The position numbers and the translations under genes are program-made. DNA of 58,093 nt, taken from Archangium sp. (lineage in GTDB: Bacteria; Myxococcota; Myxococcia; Myxococcales; Myxococcaceae). This document shows positions 8,451-16,488 of this stretch, piece by piece. The stretch is from the NCBI GenBank assembly GCA_030695565.1, contig JAUYRZ010000132.1, forward strand, positions 1-58,093. The letters are read 5' to 3'. The first letter of the stretch is position 1. Each line of letters begins with the position of its first letter. The notes under the pieces were generated by a model. It made no database searches, was not told the origin of the DNA, and was given only the letters and a program-made list of their open reading frames with translations.

Positions 8451-9009
8451 GGTCTTGCTCCGGATCTCCGCCCATCGCCGCGCTCGGGGCTGCCTCCATT
8501 GAGAATCGAGGGTCGATTCCGTTGACGAGCCACCACGTCAACCAAACCGGCGCCACCACTCCGAACAGGGTCAGCCACGGGACCTGCGAGTCGGGACTCG
8601 CCTTGTAGACGAGGGAGTAGGTCAACCATCCACATCCAGCCAGCGCGACGAGCGAGATCAGAAAAAGGTTGAAGCGCACGACGCGATTCGTTTCGTCCTT
8701 GTTGATGAAGAGGTCGCCGATCGCCGAGAACACGATGGCGAATGCGTAGGTCGCGATATTGAGTGCGACATCCTTCGGCTGCGCCTGCCCGACAGCAGCC
8801 ATCACTTGCGAGAGCCACACGCCCGCGCCACCCAAAGCCGCGATGACACCGACCAAATACGGAAGCGTCCCCGCGAAAGTGTAAGGGGTGAGGAACCGAT
8901 CCACGATTACTAGCCGGATTAGCTCCCGCCACTGGGCTGTGAGTTTCTTGAGGACGATCCAGATTTTCAGCAGCATACCTTTGCTCGCCCCCCAGAGAAC
9001 CTTCAGCAC
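8440..9009 (-). CDS. Membrane protein of the Dnd-like operon
   Basis: A 189-residue protein with about four predicted membrane helices (around residues 47-70, 85-105, 115-135 and 145-165) and a basic, aromatic N-terminus. I recognise no family. It lies between the DndE-ATPase fusion (67-base gap) and the dndB-like gene, which it overlaps by 11 bases, so it is probably co-transcribed and co-translated with the modification genes. Membrane effectors are common in defence systems. A role as effector or membrane anchor is possible, but that is inference from position only. Confidence 0.7.
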   Translation of the reverse strand: MLKVLWGASKGMLLKIWIVLKKLTAQWRELIRLVIVDRFLTPYTFAGTLPYLVGVIAALGGAGVWLSQVMAAVGQAQPKDVALNIATYAFAIVFSAIGDLFINKDETNRVVRFNLFLISLVALAGCGWLTYSLVYKASPDSQVPWLTLFGVVAPVWLTWWLVNGIDPRFSMEAAPSAAMGGDPEQDLGK

Positions 9010-9076
9010 TTTCCAATCCTCCTGCCGCCGGGAGCCCGCGCAAGTTTCCGTGCTTGGACCATTGGGCGGCTTGACG

Positions 9077-10609
9077 CTACTTCTGCTCCCAGGTTTTTAC
9101 CCTGATGATGCCGGGGCGCCCCGGAAGCCGCGTCACCGCCACACCATTCGGGAGCCCGCCAAGATCCACCGTCTCCCCGAGCACCGCCTTCAGTGCATTG
9201 GGACGCATCGCATTGGTTCTGAACGAGAGTCCGAGACCGATGTTTTCAAGGAAGTTCTCGTCTTCGGAGTCGTAGTCATCCGGCGACTGCGAGATCAGGA
9301 ACATCGTCATCCCCTTCGAGCGGCTCTCCCGCACAAGCCCGATAAGCGACGGATGGCCGTAGCCGAGCACCTTTCGCGCCTCGTCAATGCCCACGACAAG
9401 CCGAAGCGCACGGTGGCCCTGCTCATCGACCGCGGAGTCAGGTAGTGATCGGCAGTGGGCATACAGGGCGTCGAGGACCAGAAAAACGATCAGTCTCTGC
9501 GCAGTCTCCGTCGCCTCGGATACGTTGATGATCCAACTCCGGCTAAAGAAGTCGGCCGGCTTGAATCGCGGCTCGAACAACTCCCACGCGGTTAGGTCGT
9601 TGAACGTCGAGGTGACCGTGTCGTCCTTGCGCTTCTTCTCGGCGTAGACCTCGCGGAGCTTGTCCCGGACATCCTTGAACTTCACAACAGCGCTCGCGGT
9701 TAACGCGCGCTGAGCAGCCTCACGGAGCGCATCGAGCTGCGCCCCACCCGGCCTCGACTGCGTCACGAGCTGAAACGACTCCCGGAAGCGCATAGCCGCA
9801 TTCGTAATCTCTGTTGGGTTCCGATCGGCAACGTGAAGGACATCGAGCGGCACGGGACTGCGAGGTGCCGAGATGACCTCCGCCCCTATCTGACGAATGA
9901 GATCTTCGTCCGCCGCGAGGTCACCCTTGGCCATGTCGAAGAGAATCACCGGACAGCCCGACAACTCCCGGACCTGCTGAATCAGGCTGACAGCTAGTCG
10001 CGTCTTGCCCGTTCCCAAGGTCCCCATCACCGCGACGTGCGGTGAGTTTCCTCGCCCGTTGAGCAGCCACGTCACTGGCTGCTGGGTCGCAATGTCGATG
10101 CCGGGGTCGCCTAACGCGAGTTCCACTGGAACGGCCCGAGGCGAGAAATCCCCGTCTGCCCCATGTCGAAGTGCCCGCGCCTTGCCACCCTCGCGCACGC
10201 CCGCTCGCCCGCCGAGCTGGAGAACGAACCGGTCGAAGTCACCTTCGCATCGCTCCCATTCTTCGCTGAGGAGGTCGATTCCCCGATTCCAATGGCGTTT
10301 CACCAACTCCTGCACGTCGCGAACCGAGGGGTTGTCGAGCTGTGCGTGCTCGACCAAGAGAGCCACCCACACTGCGAGGTCGTCACCAAAGAGATTCTGG
10401 CCAACGATGATCTTGCCGTCTTCTTCGTCGGTATCTGACTCCTGCGCTGGCGGAGCCTTAACCGCTAGACTCCGAGCGATGGCGAGGCGGGCTGGCTCGT
10501 AGCGAGACTTCAATCCGAGAAGACTCATCAACTTGGTGTTCAAGTCGTCGGCCCGCAACGAAGTTTTGAACCCTGCGTTGTTTAGGGCGAGCAGTGTTGG
10601 TTCGGCCAC
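9077..10609 (-). CDS. DndE domain fused to HerA/FtsK-like ATPase
   Basis: This 510-residue protein has two parts. Residues 10-120 resemble DndE: a small helical protein with S-L-R-A-D-D-L-N-T-K-L, an A-R-L-A-I-A-R-S-L helix, G-x-x-L-F-G-D-D, and the terminal H-W-N-R-G-I-D-L-L. From about 165 on there is a HerA/FtsK-type ATPase with Walker A GTLGTGKT (196-203) and Walker B ending V-V-G-I-D-E-A-R near 410, then a sensor-like L-I-S-Q-S-P. Free-standing DndE is about 110-120 residues and binds nicked DNA. HerA-like ATPases occur separately as DndH/DptH in the restriction arm. The fusion may join modification with translocation or restriction. The gene starts 2 bases after the DndD stop. Confidence 0.78.
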   Translation of the reverse strand: MAEPTLLALNNAGFKTSLRADDLNTKLMSLLGLKSRYEPARLAIARSLAVKAPPAQESDTDEEDGKIIVGQNLFGDDLAVWVALLVEHAQLDNPSVRDVQELVKRHWNRGIDLLSEEWERCEGDFDRFVLQLGGRAGVREGGKARALRHGADGDFSPRAVPVELALGDPGIDIATQQPVTWLLNGRGNSPHVAVMGTLGTGKTRLAVSLIQQVRELSGCPVILFDMAKGDLAADEDLIRQIGAEVISAPRSPVPLDVLHVADRNPTEITNAAMRFRESFQLVTQSRPGGAQLDALREAAQRALTASAVVKFKDVRDKLREVYAEKKRKDDTVTSTFNDLTAWELFEPRFKPADFFSRSWIINVSEATETAQRLIVFLVLDALYAHCRSLPDSAVDEQGHRALRLVVGIDEARKVLGYGHPSLIGLVRESRSKGMTMFLISQSPDDYDSEDENFLENIGLGLSFRTNAMRPNALKAVLGETVDLGGLPNGVAVTRLPGRPGIIRVKTWEQK

Positions 10610-10611
10610 GA

Positions 10612-12678
10612 TCAGAATTCCTCGAAGTAGCCCTTGCGGACCTTGTTGATGCCGACGCCGTTGGCGATCTCCTCGTGGTCAATCACGTAGGATTCGCACA
10701 CGCGGTCCTTTACGGCCTCCAGATAGCGACCCGAGACCTCATCCGGTTGCGAAAGGAGGATGACCTGCTCGCCAGGGCGCTCGGTGAAGTACCGGAGCAC
10801 GTTCTTCCTGTGGTCGGGGTCGAGTCGAGCCAGAGGCGTGTCCATTACGACAGGCACCGAGCGCGCCGAGACCCGCGCAATTGCAGCGATGAGGGAAAGT
10901 GCGAAGATTTGATCCTCTCCCGCTGAGGCGTCCATCGTTCGAAGGTCTCGCCCCTCATCGCCGAGCAACTGCACGTTGCAACTCGCGTCGATGGCGATCT
11001 GCTTCACTAGCTTCTTGTGCGCGAGCGCCTGGTAGGCCTCAGTCATCTGCTTCCCGACGCGCTCGATGTGCTGCGGGTAAGACTCCTGAATAACTCCATC
11101 GAGCATGTCGGCAGTTCGGTCAGCCATTGCAGCACGCGCGAGCTGTGGCTGGGCCTTCTGGTGACCATCAGCGAGCCGCGCAAGTTCACGGCGCTTCGGA
11201 GCAAGCTGTCCTTGGTCCCCCTCAACATGACGCTTCAGATCCTTGACGCGTCCGTCGAGCTCGTTGTGCTCCGTGCTCACGCGTTCAAGCTCATCGGTGA
11301 GCTTTCGAGCACGGTCTTCGACGCCACTCAACTGCGCGATGCGCGAAATCTGCTTCTTGATATCGCGCTCCGCCGTCGCGAGGTTTGCGAGCAAGTCCTC
11401 AAGCTCCCCGAGGGCCAGCTCATCGACGTCCTTCAGCCGCGCTTCGAGAACCGCTCTCTCCGCAATTCCCAAGTACCTGTGTCGATACGAATCCGCACAG
11501 TCGGCAGGAGGCGGATACCAGAGCGACTCCCAGCCGAGCCGAACCTTCTGCCGAACTGCTTTCTCCTGCTCCATTGTGAGCGGAGGCTCGACTCGCGGCT
11601 CTGGTCCATCAAGCGCCGTCAGCAACTTCGTCAACTTCTCCGCGCCCTGCTCTTTGCCTGACTCCCAGCGAGAGCGAGCGGCTTCTCCCGACAGTCGGCG
11701 CATGAGCTGTTGTCTCAGTTCGCTGCCCGCAATGGCGATAGCCAAATCAGTCCGGACGAGGGCGGCGAGCCTCTCTTTGATTCGGTCCTTTTCTCGCTCG
11801 AACTTCCCCTTGTTCTCATAGAGTTCCTTGAGGTTGGCGGAGTTCCCGCCGTGGATCGAACTGAACTCCTTAACCAGTCGATCGCGCTGATTCTTGAGCG
11901 GCTCCAGCTTGGGCTCGATTTCTCCTAGCTCACCCTCAGCCTTCTCGAGCTTCCCCTCAAGCTCGCGCACCTCAGCTCGAAGCCGTTCAAGCGTCTCGTC
12001 ACCCACCTTCGGAACGCTGTTGCGGCGTTGCTGGGCAAAGGTACGCAGGTCGCTCTGGAGCGCCCTCACTACCCTAACGCCAAGAATGCTCTCGATGCCC
12101 ATTTGCACCTGAGCGGACATGTCGCGCCGCGCGAGGCGTTGAACCTGTTCGCCATCGAAGAGAAAGAACTGGGCCAAATGAACGGGCAGGAACTTCTGGG
12201 CGATGAAATTCCGCACGAAGTCATCTTGGTCCTCAAACCTCGGCACCCGAACCGGGTCTTGCTCAGGCCCGTGCCAGATCCGCACCTCTTCTTCGTCCCG
12301 CCGGTGCTTTCCGTTGCCGGAGAAGTGCCAGGTTCGCTGAACCGTGATCGCCTCGTCGTCATCCTCCAACTCCACCGTGACGCTCGCCGATGAGCGGCCC
12401 TGGTCGAGCGCATGGGCGTGCAGCGCCCGCTGAAGAAACTCGTCGTAGGACTGGGCGAGGCGCTCATCTTCGCCATCCGTCATGACCGCGCGGGCGACCA
12501 TGGCAAGTCCATCGCGGCCAAACAGGCCCATGACGATGCCTTCCAGCAGGCTCGTCTTCCCGAACCCGTTCTTCGCGCCGATCAGCACGACGTTCTTCTT
12601 CTTCGTCGGTGGCGGAAACACGAACTCGGCCTGAACGTAGGCCTTCCAGTCTCGGAGCTTGATTGATCGTATGTACAT
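10612..12678 (-). CDS. dndD: DndD-like SMC/RecN-type ATPase
   Basis: The 688-residue protein is a Rad50/SMC-like ATPase. The Walker A is G-A-K-N-G-F-G-K-T-S (34-43) and there are long Lys/Glu-rich coiled coils from about 200 to 550. The signature is D-A-S-A-G-E-D-Q, with Walker B V-P-V-V-M-D-T-P-L (from 608). The ending L-A-R-L-D-P-D-H-R matches DndD closely. In phosphorothioation DndD is thought to supply ATPase/nicking activity for sulfur incorporation together with DndC and DndE. It lies between a small protein gene (15-base gap) and the DndE fusion (2-base gap), which confirms the Dnd context. Confidence 0.88.
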   Translation of the reverse strand: MYIRSIKLRDWKAYVQAEFVFPPPTKKKNVVLIGAKNGFGKTSLLEGIVMGLFGRDGLAMVARAVMTDGEDERLAQSYDEFLQRALHAHALDQGRSSASVTVELEDDDEAITVQRTWHFSGNGKHRRDEEEVRIWHGPEQDPVRVPRFEDQDDFVRNFIAQKFLPVHLAQFFLFDGEQVQRLARRDMSAQVQMGIESILGVRVVRALQSDLRTFAQQRRNSVPKVGDETLERLRAEVRELEGKLEKAEGELGEIEPKLEPLKNQRDRLVKEFSSIHGGNSANLKELYENKGKFEREKDRIKERLAALVRTDLAIAIAGSELRQQLMRRLSGEAARSRWESGKEQGAEKLTKLLTALDGPEPRVEPPLTMEQEKAVRQKVRLGWESLWYPPPADCADSYRHRYLGIAERAVLEARLKDVDELALGELEDLLANLATAERDIKKQISRIAQLSGVEDRARKLTDELERVSTEHNELDGRVKDLKRHVEGDQGQLAPKRRELARLADGHQKAQPQLARAAMADRTADMLDGVIQESYPQHIERVGKQMTEAYQALAHKKLVKQIAIDASCNVQLLGDEGRDLRTMDASAGEDQIFALSLIAAIARVSARSVPVVMDTPLARLDPDHRKNVLRYFTERPGEQVILLSQPDEVSGRYLEAVKDRVCESYVIDHEEIANGVGINKVRKGYFEEF

Positions 12679-12693
12679 TTGGGAGAGCAGCCC

Positions 12694-12903
12694 TCAGCGA
12701 GCGGGTGCGTCGTCTTCGACAGCGGAGAGGATCTCGTCAAAGCGTTCGTGAAGACCGCGCTTCACTTTCTTCCCAACTTGATCCAGTTCAGCCTCTACGA
12801 GCTGCTCGATGATGGAGATGGAAATTTTGTTATCCCGGCACCGCCGCTTCAGCGCGTCGCGACCCGGACCCGGTTCGAGCAAAGTAATCCCTTTGGACTT
12901 CAA
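12694..12903 (-). CDS. Small protein between dndC and dndD
   Basis: A 69-residue, charged, mostly helical protein. Its start overlaps the dndC stop by four bases (ATGA), so it is almost certainly translated. It is not DndE, because the DndE-like region lies in the ATPase fusion further on. I recall small proteins annotated only as associated with DNA modification systems in a comparable position, but cannot check that here. Its basic N-terminal half could bind DNA or the ATPase. No motif assigns a function. Confidence 0.72.
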   Translation of the reverse strand: MKSKGITLLEPGPGRDALKRRCRDNKISISIIEQLVEAELDQVGKKVKRGLHERFDEILSAVEDDAPAR

Positions 12904-14069
12904 GCGCGCTCCCGGCTCGCGTCGTCGAGCGCGATAAGTCTTCGCGCGGTGTCGACGGTGTCCGTGGCCCAGATGTTCCGGATCCGTTGAACCTCGTCGT
13001 CCGAAATCAGCGGCATCCCGACTTCGGCCTGTAGCTCAATTAGCCGGTCGAGAATCTCCTGACGCGCAGCGAGTGTGAACGGGCCGGGCATAGCCGACCC
13101 GTCGGGCATGTAGGTGATCGCGCCCGTCCGTCGCTCAGCCGACCGCTTGGTACGATCGAGCCTGAACTGCGCGAGCCAATCGCGGAATAGCATCAACGGC
13201 TCAAGATGATCGAAACCGGCGTCGATCATCGCCTCCATGCTCCTGTCCTTTTCGACAACGGTACAGGTCCAACAGCCGAACCGGGACGACGATGTGCCGC
13301 ACGAAGGGGCCTGAGACTTCTCGATGACAAGTGGGCACTCGCCTCCCTGTGCATTTCGGTAGAGCGTGACCAACTCCCTGTTGCTGCCTCCCCACGGTGG
13401 CGGTCTCTGAAGGAGGAGCGCCCAGACCTCCTCGGTAGAGAAGTCCACGATGGGCCGGAAAATCATGCACCCCTTGAGATCGTTGTGCGGGTTGAGCCGC
13501 GTGCCGTTGTCGTACTTGTTGACCGTCTGAGTCCTCGTCGCGGACTCTCCTCGACGAACGCCGAGAAGCAGGATGACCTTCGCATTCGCGGCGATCTGCG
13601 ACTTGATGTATTCCGACGTCGGTTGGATCTTCATTCGGTCGGTACACCACCGGAAGGTCCGATTGGGGGAGGGGTAACCCCTGCCAATGAGATTCACCCA
13701 AAAAGTCTGGTCTGGGTGCGGCTGCGTCTTGGCGACCCGAACCGGAAGGCGGAGGCTTTCGGCGGCACGCCCGACGCGAGCAAGCATCGAGTCGACGTAA
13801 GTCGCCAGGACCGGCGATTCGACCAGCGTGTCGTTGCAGAGCACATGCACCGTACGCTGCCGGTCGCTCGGGGCGAGATCCAAGAGCATCTCGAAGCAGA
13901 GTTGCAAGACAAGCGTCGAGTCCTTGCCCCCAGAATATCCGACGATCCACGGCGAGGCGTGGGAGGGGTCAAGATACTCTTCCCGCATCTCCGCCTTGGC
14001 CGCTTCCCATCGCTCGCGTGGTGCTGTCTCTGCGGCAGGACCGTCTCTAGTCGTCATCGAATTTGCCAC
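12900..14069 (-). CDS. dndC: DNA phosphorothioation sulfurtransferase DndC
   Basis: The 389-residue protein belongs to the PAPS-reductase/ATP-pyrophosphatase family. The PP-loop is S-G-G-K-D-S (46-51), after I-V-G-Y. Further features typical of DndC are R-W-C-T-D-R-M-K-I and the cysteines of S-C-G-T-S-S-S-R-F-G-C-W-T-C, which in DndC ligate a [4Fe-4S] cluster. DndC activates the DNA backbone or sulfur carrier with ATP. The sulfur normally comes from DndA or a housekeeping IscS, and no DndA lies in this window. It is the first gene of the leftward operon, preceded by a long gene-free region with repeated motifs. Confidence 0.9.
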   Translation of the reverse strand: MANSMTTRDGPAAETAPRERWEAAKAEMREEYLDPSHASPWIVGYSGGKDSTLVLQLCFEMLLDLAPSDRQRTVHVLCNDTLVESPVLATYVDSMLARVGRAAESLRLPVRVAKTQPHPDQTFWVNLIGRGYPSPNRTFRWCTDRMKIQPTSEYIKSQIAANAKVILLLGVRRGESATRTQTVNKYDNGTRLNPHNDLKGCMIFRPIVDFSTEEVWALLLQRPPPWGGSNRELVTLYRNAQGGECPLVIEKSQAPSCGTSSSRFGCWTCTVVEKDRSMEAMIDAGFDHLEPLMLFRDWLAQFRLDRTKRSAERRTGAITYMPDGSAMPGPFTLAARQEILDRLIELQAEVGMPLISDDEVQRIRNIWATDTVDTARRLIALDDASRERA

Positions 14070-14837
14070 TGACCCCTCTCGGCGAAAGACGGCGCACTCT
14101 TACGGGGTCGAGCGGTGCATCGCAACGAGAGGTTGGGGAAAGCTCCTGCACCCGTGCAGAATCTCGCGGGGCGATTGACACCGGCCCGAGATCGAGCCCG
14201 GAAGTTGAGAGGTCCTCTCGCCTGACTCGCCCCGCGGCGGGCGGTCGTGCCCACCACTCGCGCTCCGAAAGTGGGCAACGCACAATCGGCGGCTGGGCAG
14301 TTCCTCCGAGGGAATTGTGCTCCGCGACGGCGCGCGGATTGTGCATCGGACCGCCCAATTGAGGGCCACCCTTCCCGGAGAACGATGCACAATTCGGCAA
14401 GCGGACACCGCCGCGATTTGCGTCAACCGGTGACGGAAAAGGGTCCCCCTTCTCGGATTTGCTTTTCCTTCCTGCTTTGAACGACGCGACCAAGGAGACC
14501 GATTCGTGTGCTGTGTCGGCGCGTGCGCGGGCCCTTCGGCACGTGCGTCACGCTCGGCAACAGAAGCCCGAGCGACAGTCGCGTGACCGATCAACTTGCG
14601 TGCCGATGACTTCAGCCGCCAGGTCTCGGCAAGCGAGCATCGATCCGCCGTGGAGTCGAAATTGTCGAGTGGGCATCCGGCGGGTCCTTCACCCGGCGGG
14701 TATGTCCACCCGACGCAAGAACACGACCCCTAACAAATCCGCGGAAAACGCCCCCAAATGTCCGGGATCGCCTACCAAGCTAACGTCTTGTTCTTGTTAA
14801 CGAATTCGGACTCTTCAGAATTCTTAAAAAACGTACT
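14070..14837. promoter_or_regulatory. Gene-free 768-base region upstream of the Dnd operon
   Basis: No convincing gene is seen on either strand. It should contain the promoter of the leftward dnd operon. It holds four copies of an ATTGTGC-type motif (listed separately) between 14276 and 14398. A relatively AT-rich stretch, 14774-14836, lies just past the stop codon of the XRE gene. Length and composition suggest a regulatory region or the scar of a lost gene. Confidence 0.6.
14276..14398. promoter_or_regulatory. Four ATTGTGC motifs, candidate operator array
   Basis: The heptamer ATTGTGC or its complement GCACAAT occurs at 14280-14286, 14314-14320, 14338-14344 and 14387-14393. Copies three and four extend to a perfect 11-bp inverted repeat (ATTGTGCATCG at 14338-14348, CGATGCACAAT at 14383-14393). 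The loose consensus is GRATTGTGCNTCG. The array sits about 210-330 bases upstream of the dndC start. It is a plausible binding site for the DndB-like or XRE protein. Confidence 0.55.
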
Positions 14838-15113
14838 CTAGGAAGGGGGAGCGAGGAGTTCGTGGGGCGCCACCCGCAATGCCGCCGCGAGCCGCGCGAT
14901 GGTGTCGAGAGGCACGTTTACGATGCCTCGTTCGATTCGCTGAAAATACTGGAGCGAGAAGTCCGCCTCTTCAGCGGCGCCTTCTTGAGTGAAGCCCACG
15001 TGGGCGCGCGCCCGCTTGAGGTTCGCTGAGAGAATCCGGCGCAGCTCCAGATGAACTCGGGTGCGAGCGACGAGCAGTCTCTTCCCCGCCCGTTTTGGTC
15101 GCGCCCCTTTCAT
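14838..15113 (-). CDS. XRE-family helix-turn-helix regulator
   Basis: A 91-residue protein with a basic N-terminus and a Cro/C1-type HTH across about residues 27-85: L-R-R-I-L-S-A-N-L-K-R-A-R, then G-F-T-Q-E-G-A-A, then L-Q-Y-F-Q-R-I-E-R-G, then V-P-L-D-T-I-A-R-L-A. It is divergent from the secreted-protein gene at 15178, with a perfect 8-bp palindrome in the 64-base space between them. That suggests it controls its own and the divergent promoter. Control of the dnd operon downstream of it, on the same strand, is also possible. Confidence 0.85.
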   Translation of the reverse strand: MKGARPKRAGKRLLVARTRVHLELRRILSANLKRARAHVGFTQEGAAEEADFSLQYFQRIERGIVNVPLDTIARLAAALRVAPHELLAPPS

Positions 15114-15131
15114 GAAGCGCTGACGGTTCCA

Positions 15132-15152
15132 CTACAACCTCACGGGTTGTAG
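15132..15152. promoter_or_regulatory. Palindromic operator between the XRE gene and its divergent neighbour
   Basis: CTACAACC at 15132-15139 and GGTTGTAG at 15145-15152 form a perfect 8-bp inverted repeat with a 5-base spacer. Such a site in a short divergent intergenic region is typical of an XRE-family operator. A second, smaller inverted repeat (GGGTT and AACCC, 15144-15157) overlaps it. Confidence 0.7.
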
Positions 15153-15177
15153 AACCCATTAGGTTTCAAGGAGGCTT

Positions 15178-16212
15178 ATGAGCCGATCACCAACCTACGT
15201 TGGGCTTCTTCTGTGCGTCCCTCTTCTTGCGCAAATCGCAAATGCGGATGGCACCGCTGAGTCGCGAATTTCTGCAGTCAAGAAGCTCGACCTGGCTGAG
15301 CACCTACTCGACAAAGGAGATGGCATCGGCGCGGCTCGTGCCCTTCTCGAGGCAGACTCGTTCGACGAGCACGCCGATCCAGAACGCCGAGCAAGAATCT
15401 ACGCGCGAGTGAGGCCCGACGAGGAAGATGCGGAGCGCGACGCCGCAGTGCGACTAAGGGATGAAGGGGCGCGAACCGACAAGGACATAGCCGACGAGGA
15501 GCTGGCAGTTGGGGCAAGTACTCTTCTCAAGAAAGTCAGGAGCCTCCTCAAGCGCGGCAAGCTGACTGAGGCACGAGCACTCTTCGACGGCCTCTCCGAA
15601 GATGTCAGGCGACAGAACGCATTCACTGCAGGAGCCGAATGGGACGCGGTGCGAATCGAGATGATCGATGGGTTCATCGCCCAAGGCCTCAGGAACGCAC
15701 GAAAGAATCAGCCCAACCAAGCCGATGCCGATGCTGAAGCGGCGAAGAGCCTCGGCGGCGAGATCTCCTTCTTGCGTAGCGCAATTGAGTCGACCTCAGA
15801 CCGCAAGAAGGCGCGCGCTGAAGAAGTTCGGCGCGAATTGCGTGAACGCATGTCTAGCCGATTGCGGAACGCGCGGTTCATTTGGCTGCCACAGGCAAAC
15901 GCCTGGGCCGACGCCTACTCCAGAGCGATGGGTGCTCTCGCGAATCCACGCGATTGGCGCGGGACGCTGCGCGAAGAGCAGATCCAAGGTTTCTTGAAGG
16001 CGCGCGAAGCCGCGCGACCGCGGCTTCATCGAATCATCGAACTCTGCCGTTCGATTGAGCGACTCGCGAAGGGCGATGAATGCGCTGCCCACACTGACCG
16101 CTGCGCGATTGATCTCGCCGCCGCGGAGATCGAATTCGAACAGATTCGAACGAGCCTGGAAGGTTGGCTCCACGCCGCGATCGAGGATCGCCAAAGAGCC
16201 CTCGCGCTCTGA
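15178..16212 (+). CDS. Secreted helical protein of unknown function
   Basis: The 344-residue protein starts at an ATG 2-3 bases after a consensus RBS stretch (AAGGAGG at 15169-15175). It has a Sec signal peptide ending near Ala-Asn-Ala at residues 21-23. The rest is highly charged and helical, rich in Arg, Glu and Ala, with possible coiled-coil or TPR-like segments around residues 40-180. The only two cysteines flank a short segment near the C-terminus (D-E-C-A-A-H-T-D-R-C). I recognise no family. It is divergent from the XRE gene and probably under its control, as cargo of the mobile island. Confidence 0.75.
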   Translation: MSRSPTYVGLLLCVPLLAQIANADGTAESRISAVKKLDLAEHLLDKGDGIGAARALLEADSFDEHADPERRARIYARVRPDEEDAERDAAVRLRDEGARTDKDIADEELAVGASTLLKKVRSLLKRGKLTEARALFDGLSEDVRRQNAFTAGAEWDAVRIEMIDGFIAQGLRNARKNQPNQADADAEAAKSLGGEISFLRSAIESTSDRKKARAEEVRRELRERMSSRLRNARFIWLPQANAWADAYSRAMGALANPRDWRGTLREEQIQGFLKAREAARPRLHRIIELCRSIERLAKGDECAAHTDRCAIDLAAAEIEFEQIRTSLEGWLHAAIEDRQRALAL

Positions 16213-16439
16213 TTCGCGGACCCTGAGGGTTCAACCGAGAGGGCTCACGCAAAGGTCGAGGCAATTGCGGCCTTGCCGCCGCTTTCGTCGACTCCATGTC
16301 GTCTTGTGGAGGGCGCTCGGCCACGCGGTCAGGCCCGATGCCATACAAGCGCCCCAATTGGGGTCGTAGGTCACAAACGCCGGTGCGGATCGCCCTCCGT
16401 CCGGTCCCAAGCCGTTCGGCGCTTCCGCGCCGATTCTAA

Positions 16440-16466
16440 GGGCCGATAACAAGAGGTTATCGGCCC
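16440..16466. other. Perfect 11-bp inverted repeat upstream of the tyrosine recombinase
   Basis: GGGCCGATAAC at 16440-16450 and GTTATCGGCCC at 16456-16466 pair perfectly around a 5-base loop (AAGAG). No T-tract follows. It lies 22 bases before the recombinase start codon, in the 276-base gap 16213-16488 that otherwise holds nothing recognisable. It could be a recombinase binding/crossover site, or an RNA hairpin controlling the recombinase. Confidence 0.55.
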
Positions 16467-16488
16467 CACCCACCACCAAGGAGAGACC

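Noticed and set aside
12694-12903. The 69-residue protein as DndE
   Set aside because: It is too short, lacks DndE features and lies between C and D; DndE-like sequence is in the ATPase fusion instead.
14459-14800. 113-codon plus-strand frame in the gap upstream of dndC
   Set aside because: Ser/Arg/Pro/Cys-rich with no RBS and no coherent pattern; the gap appears non-coding.
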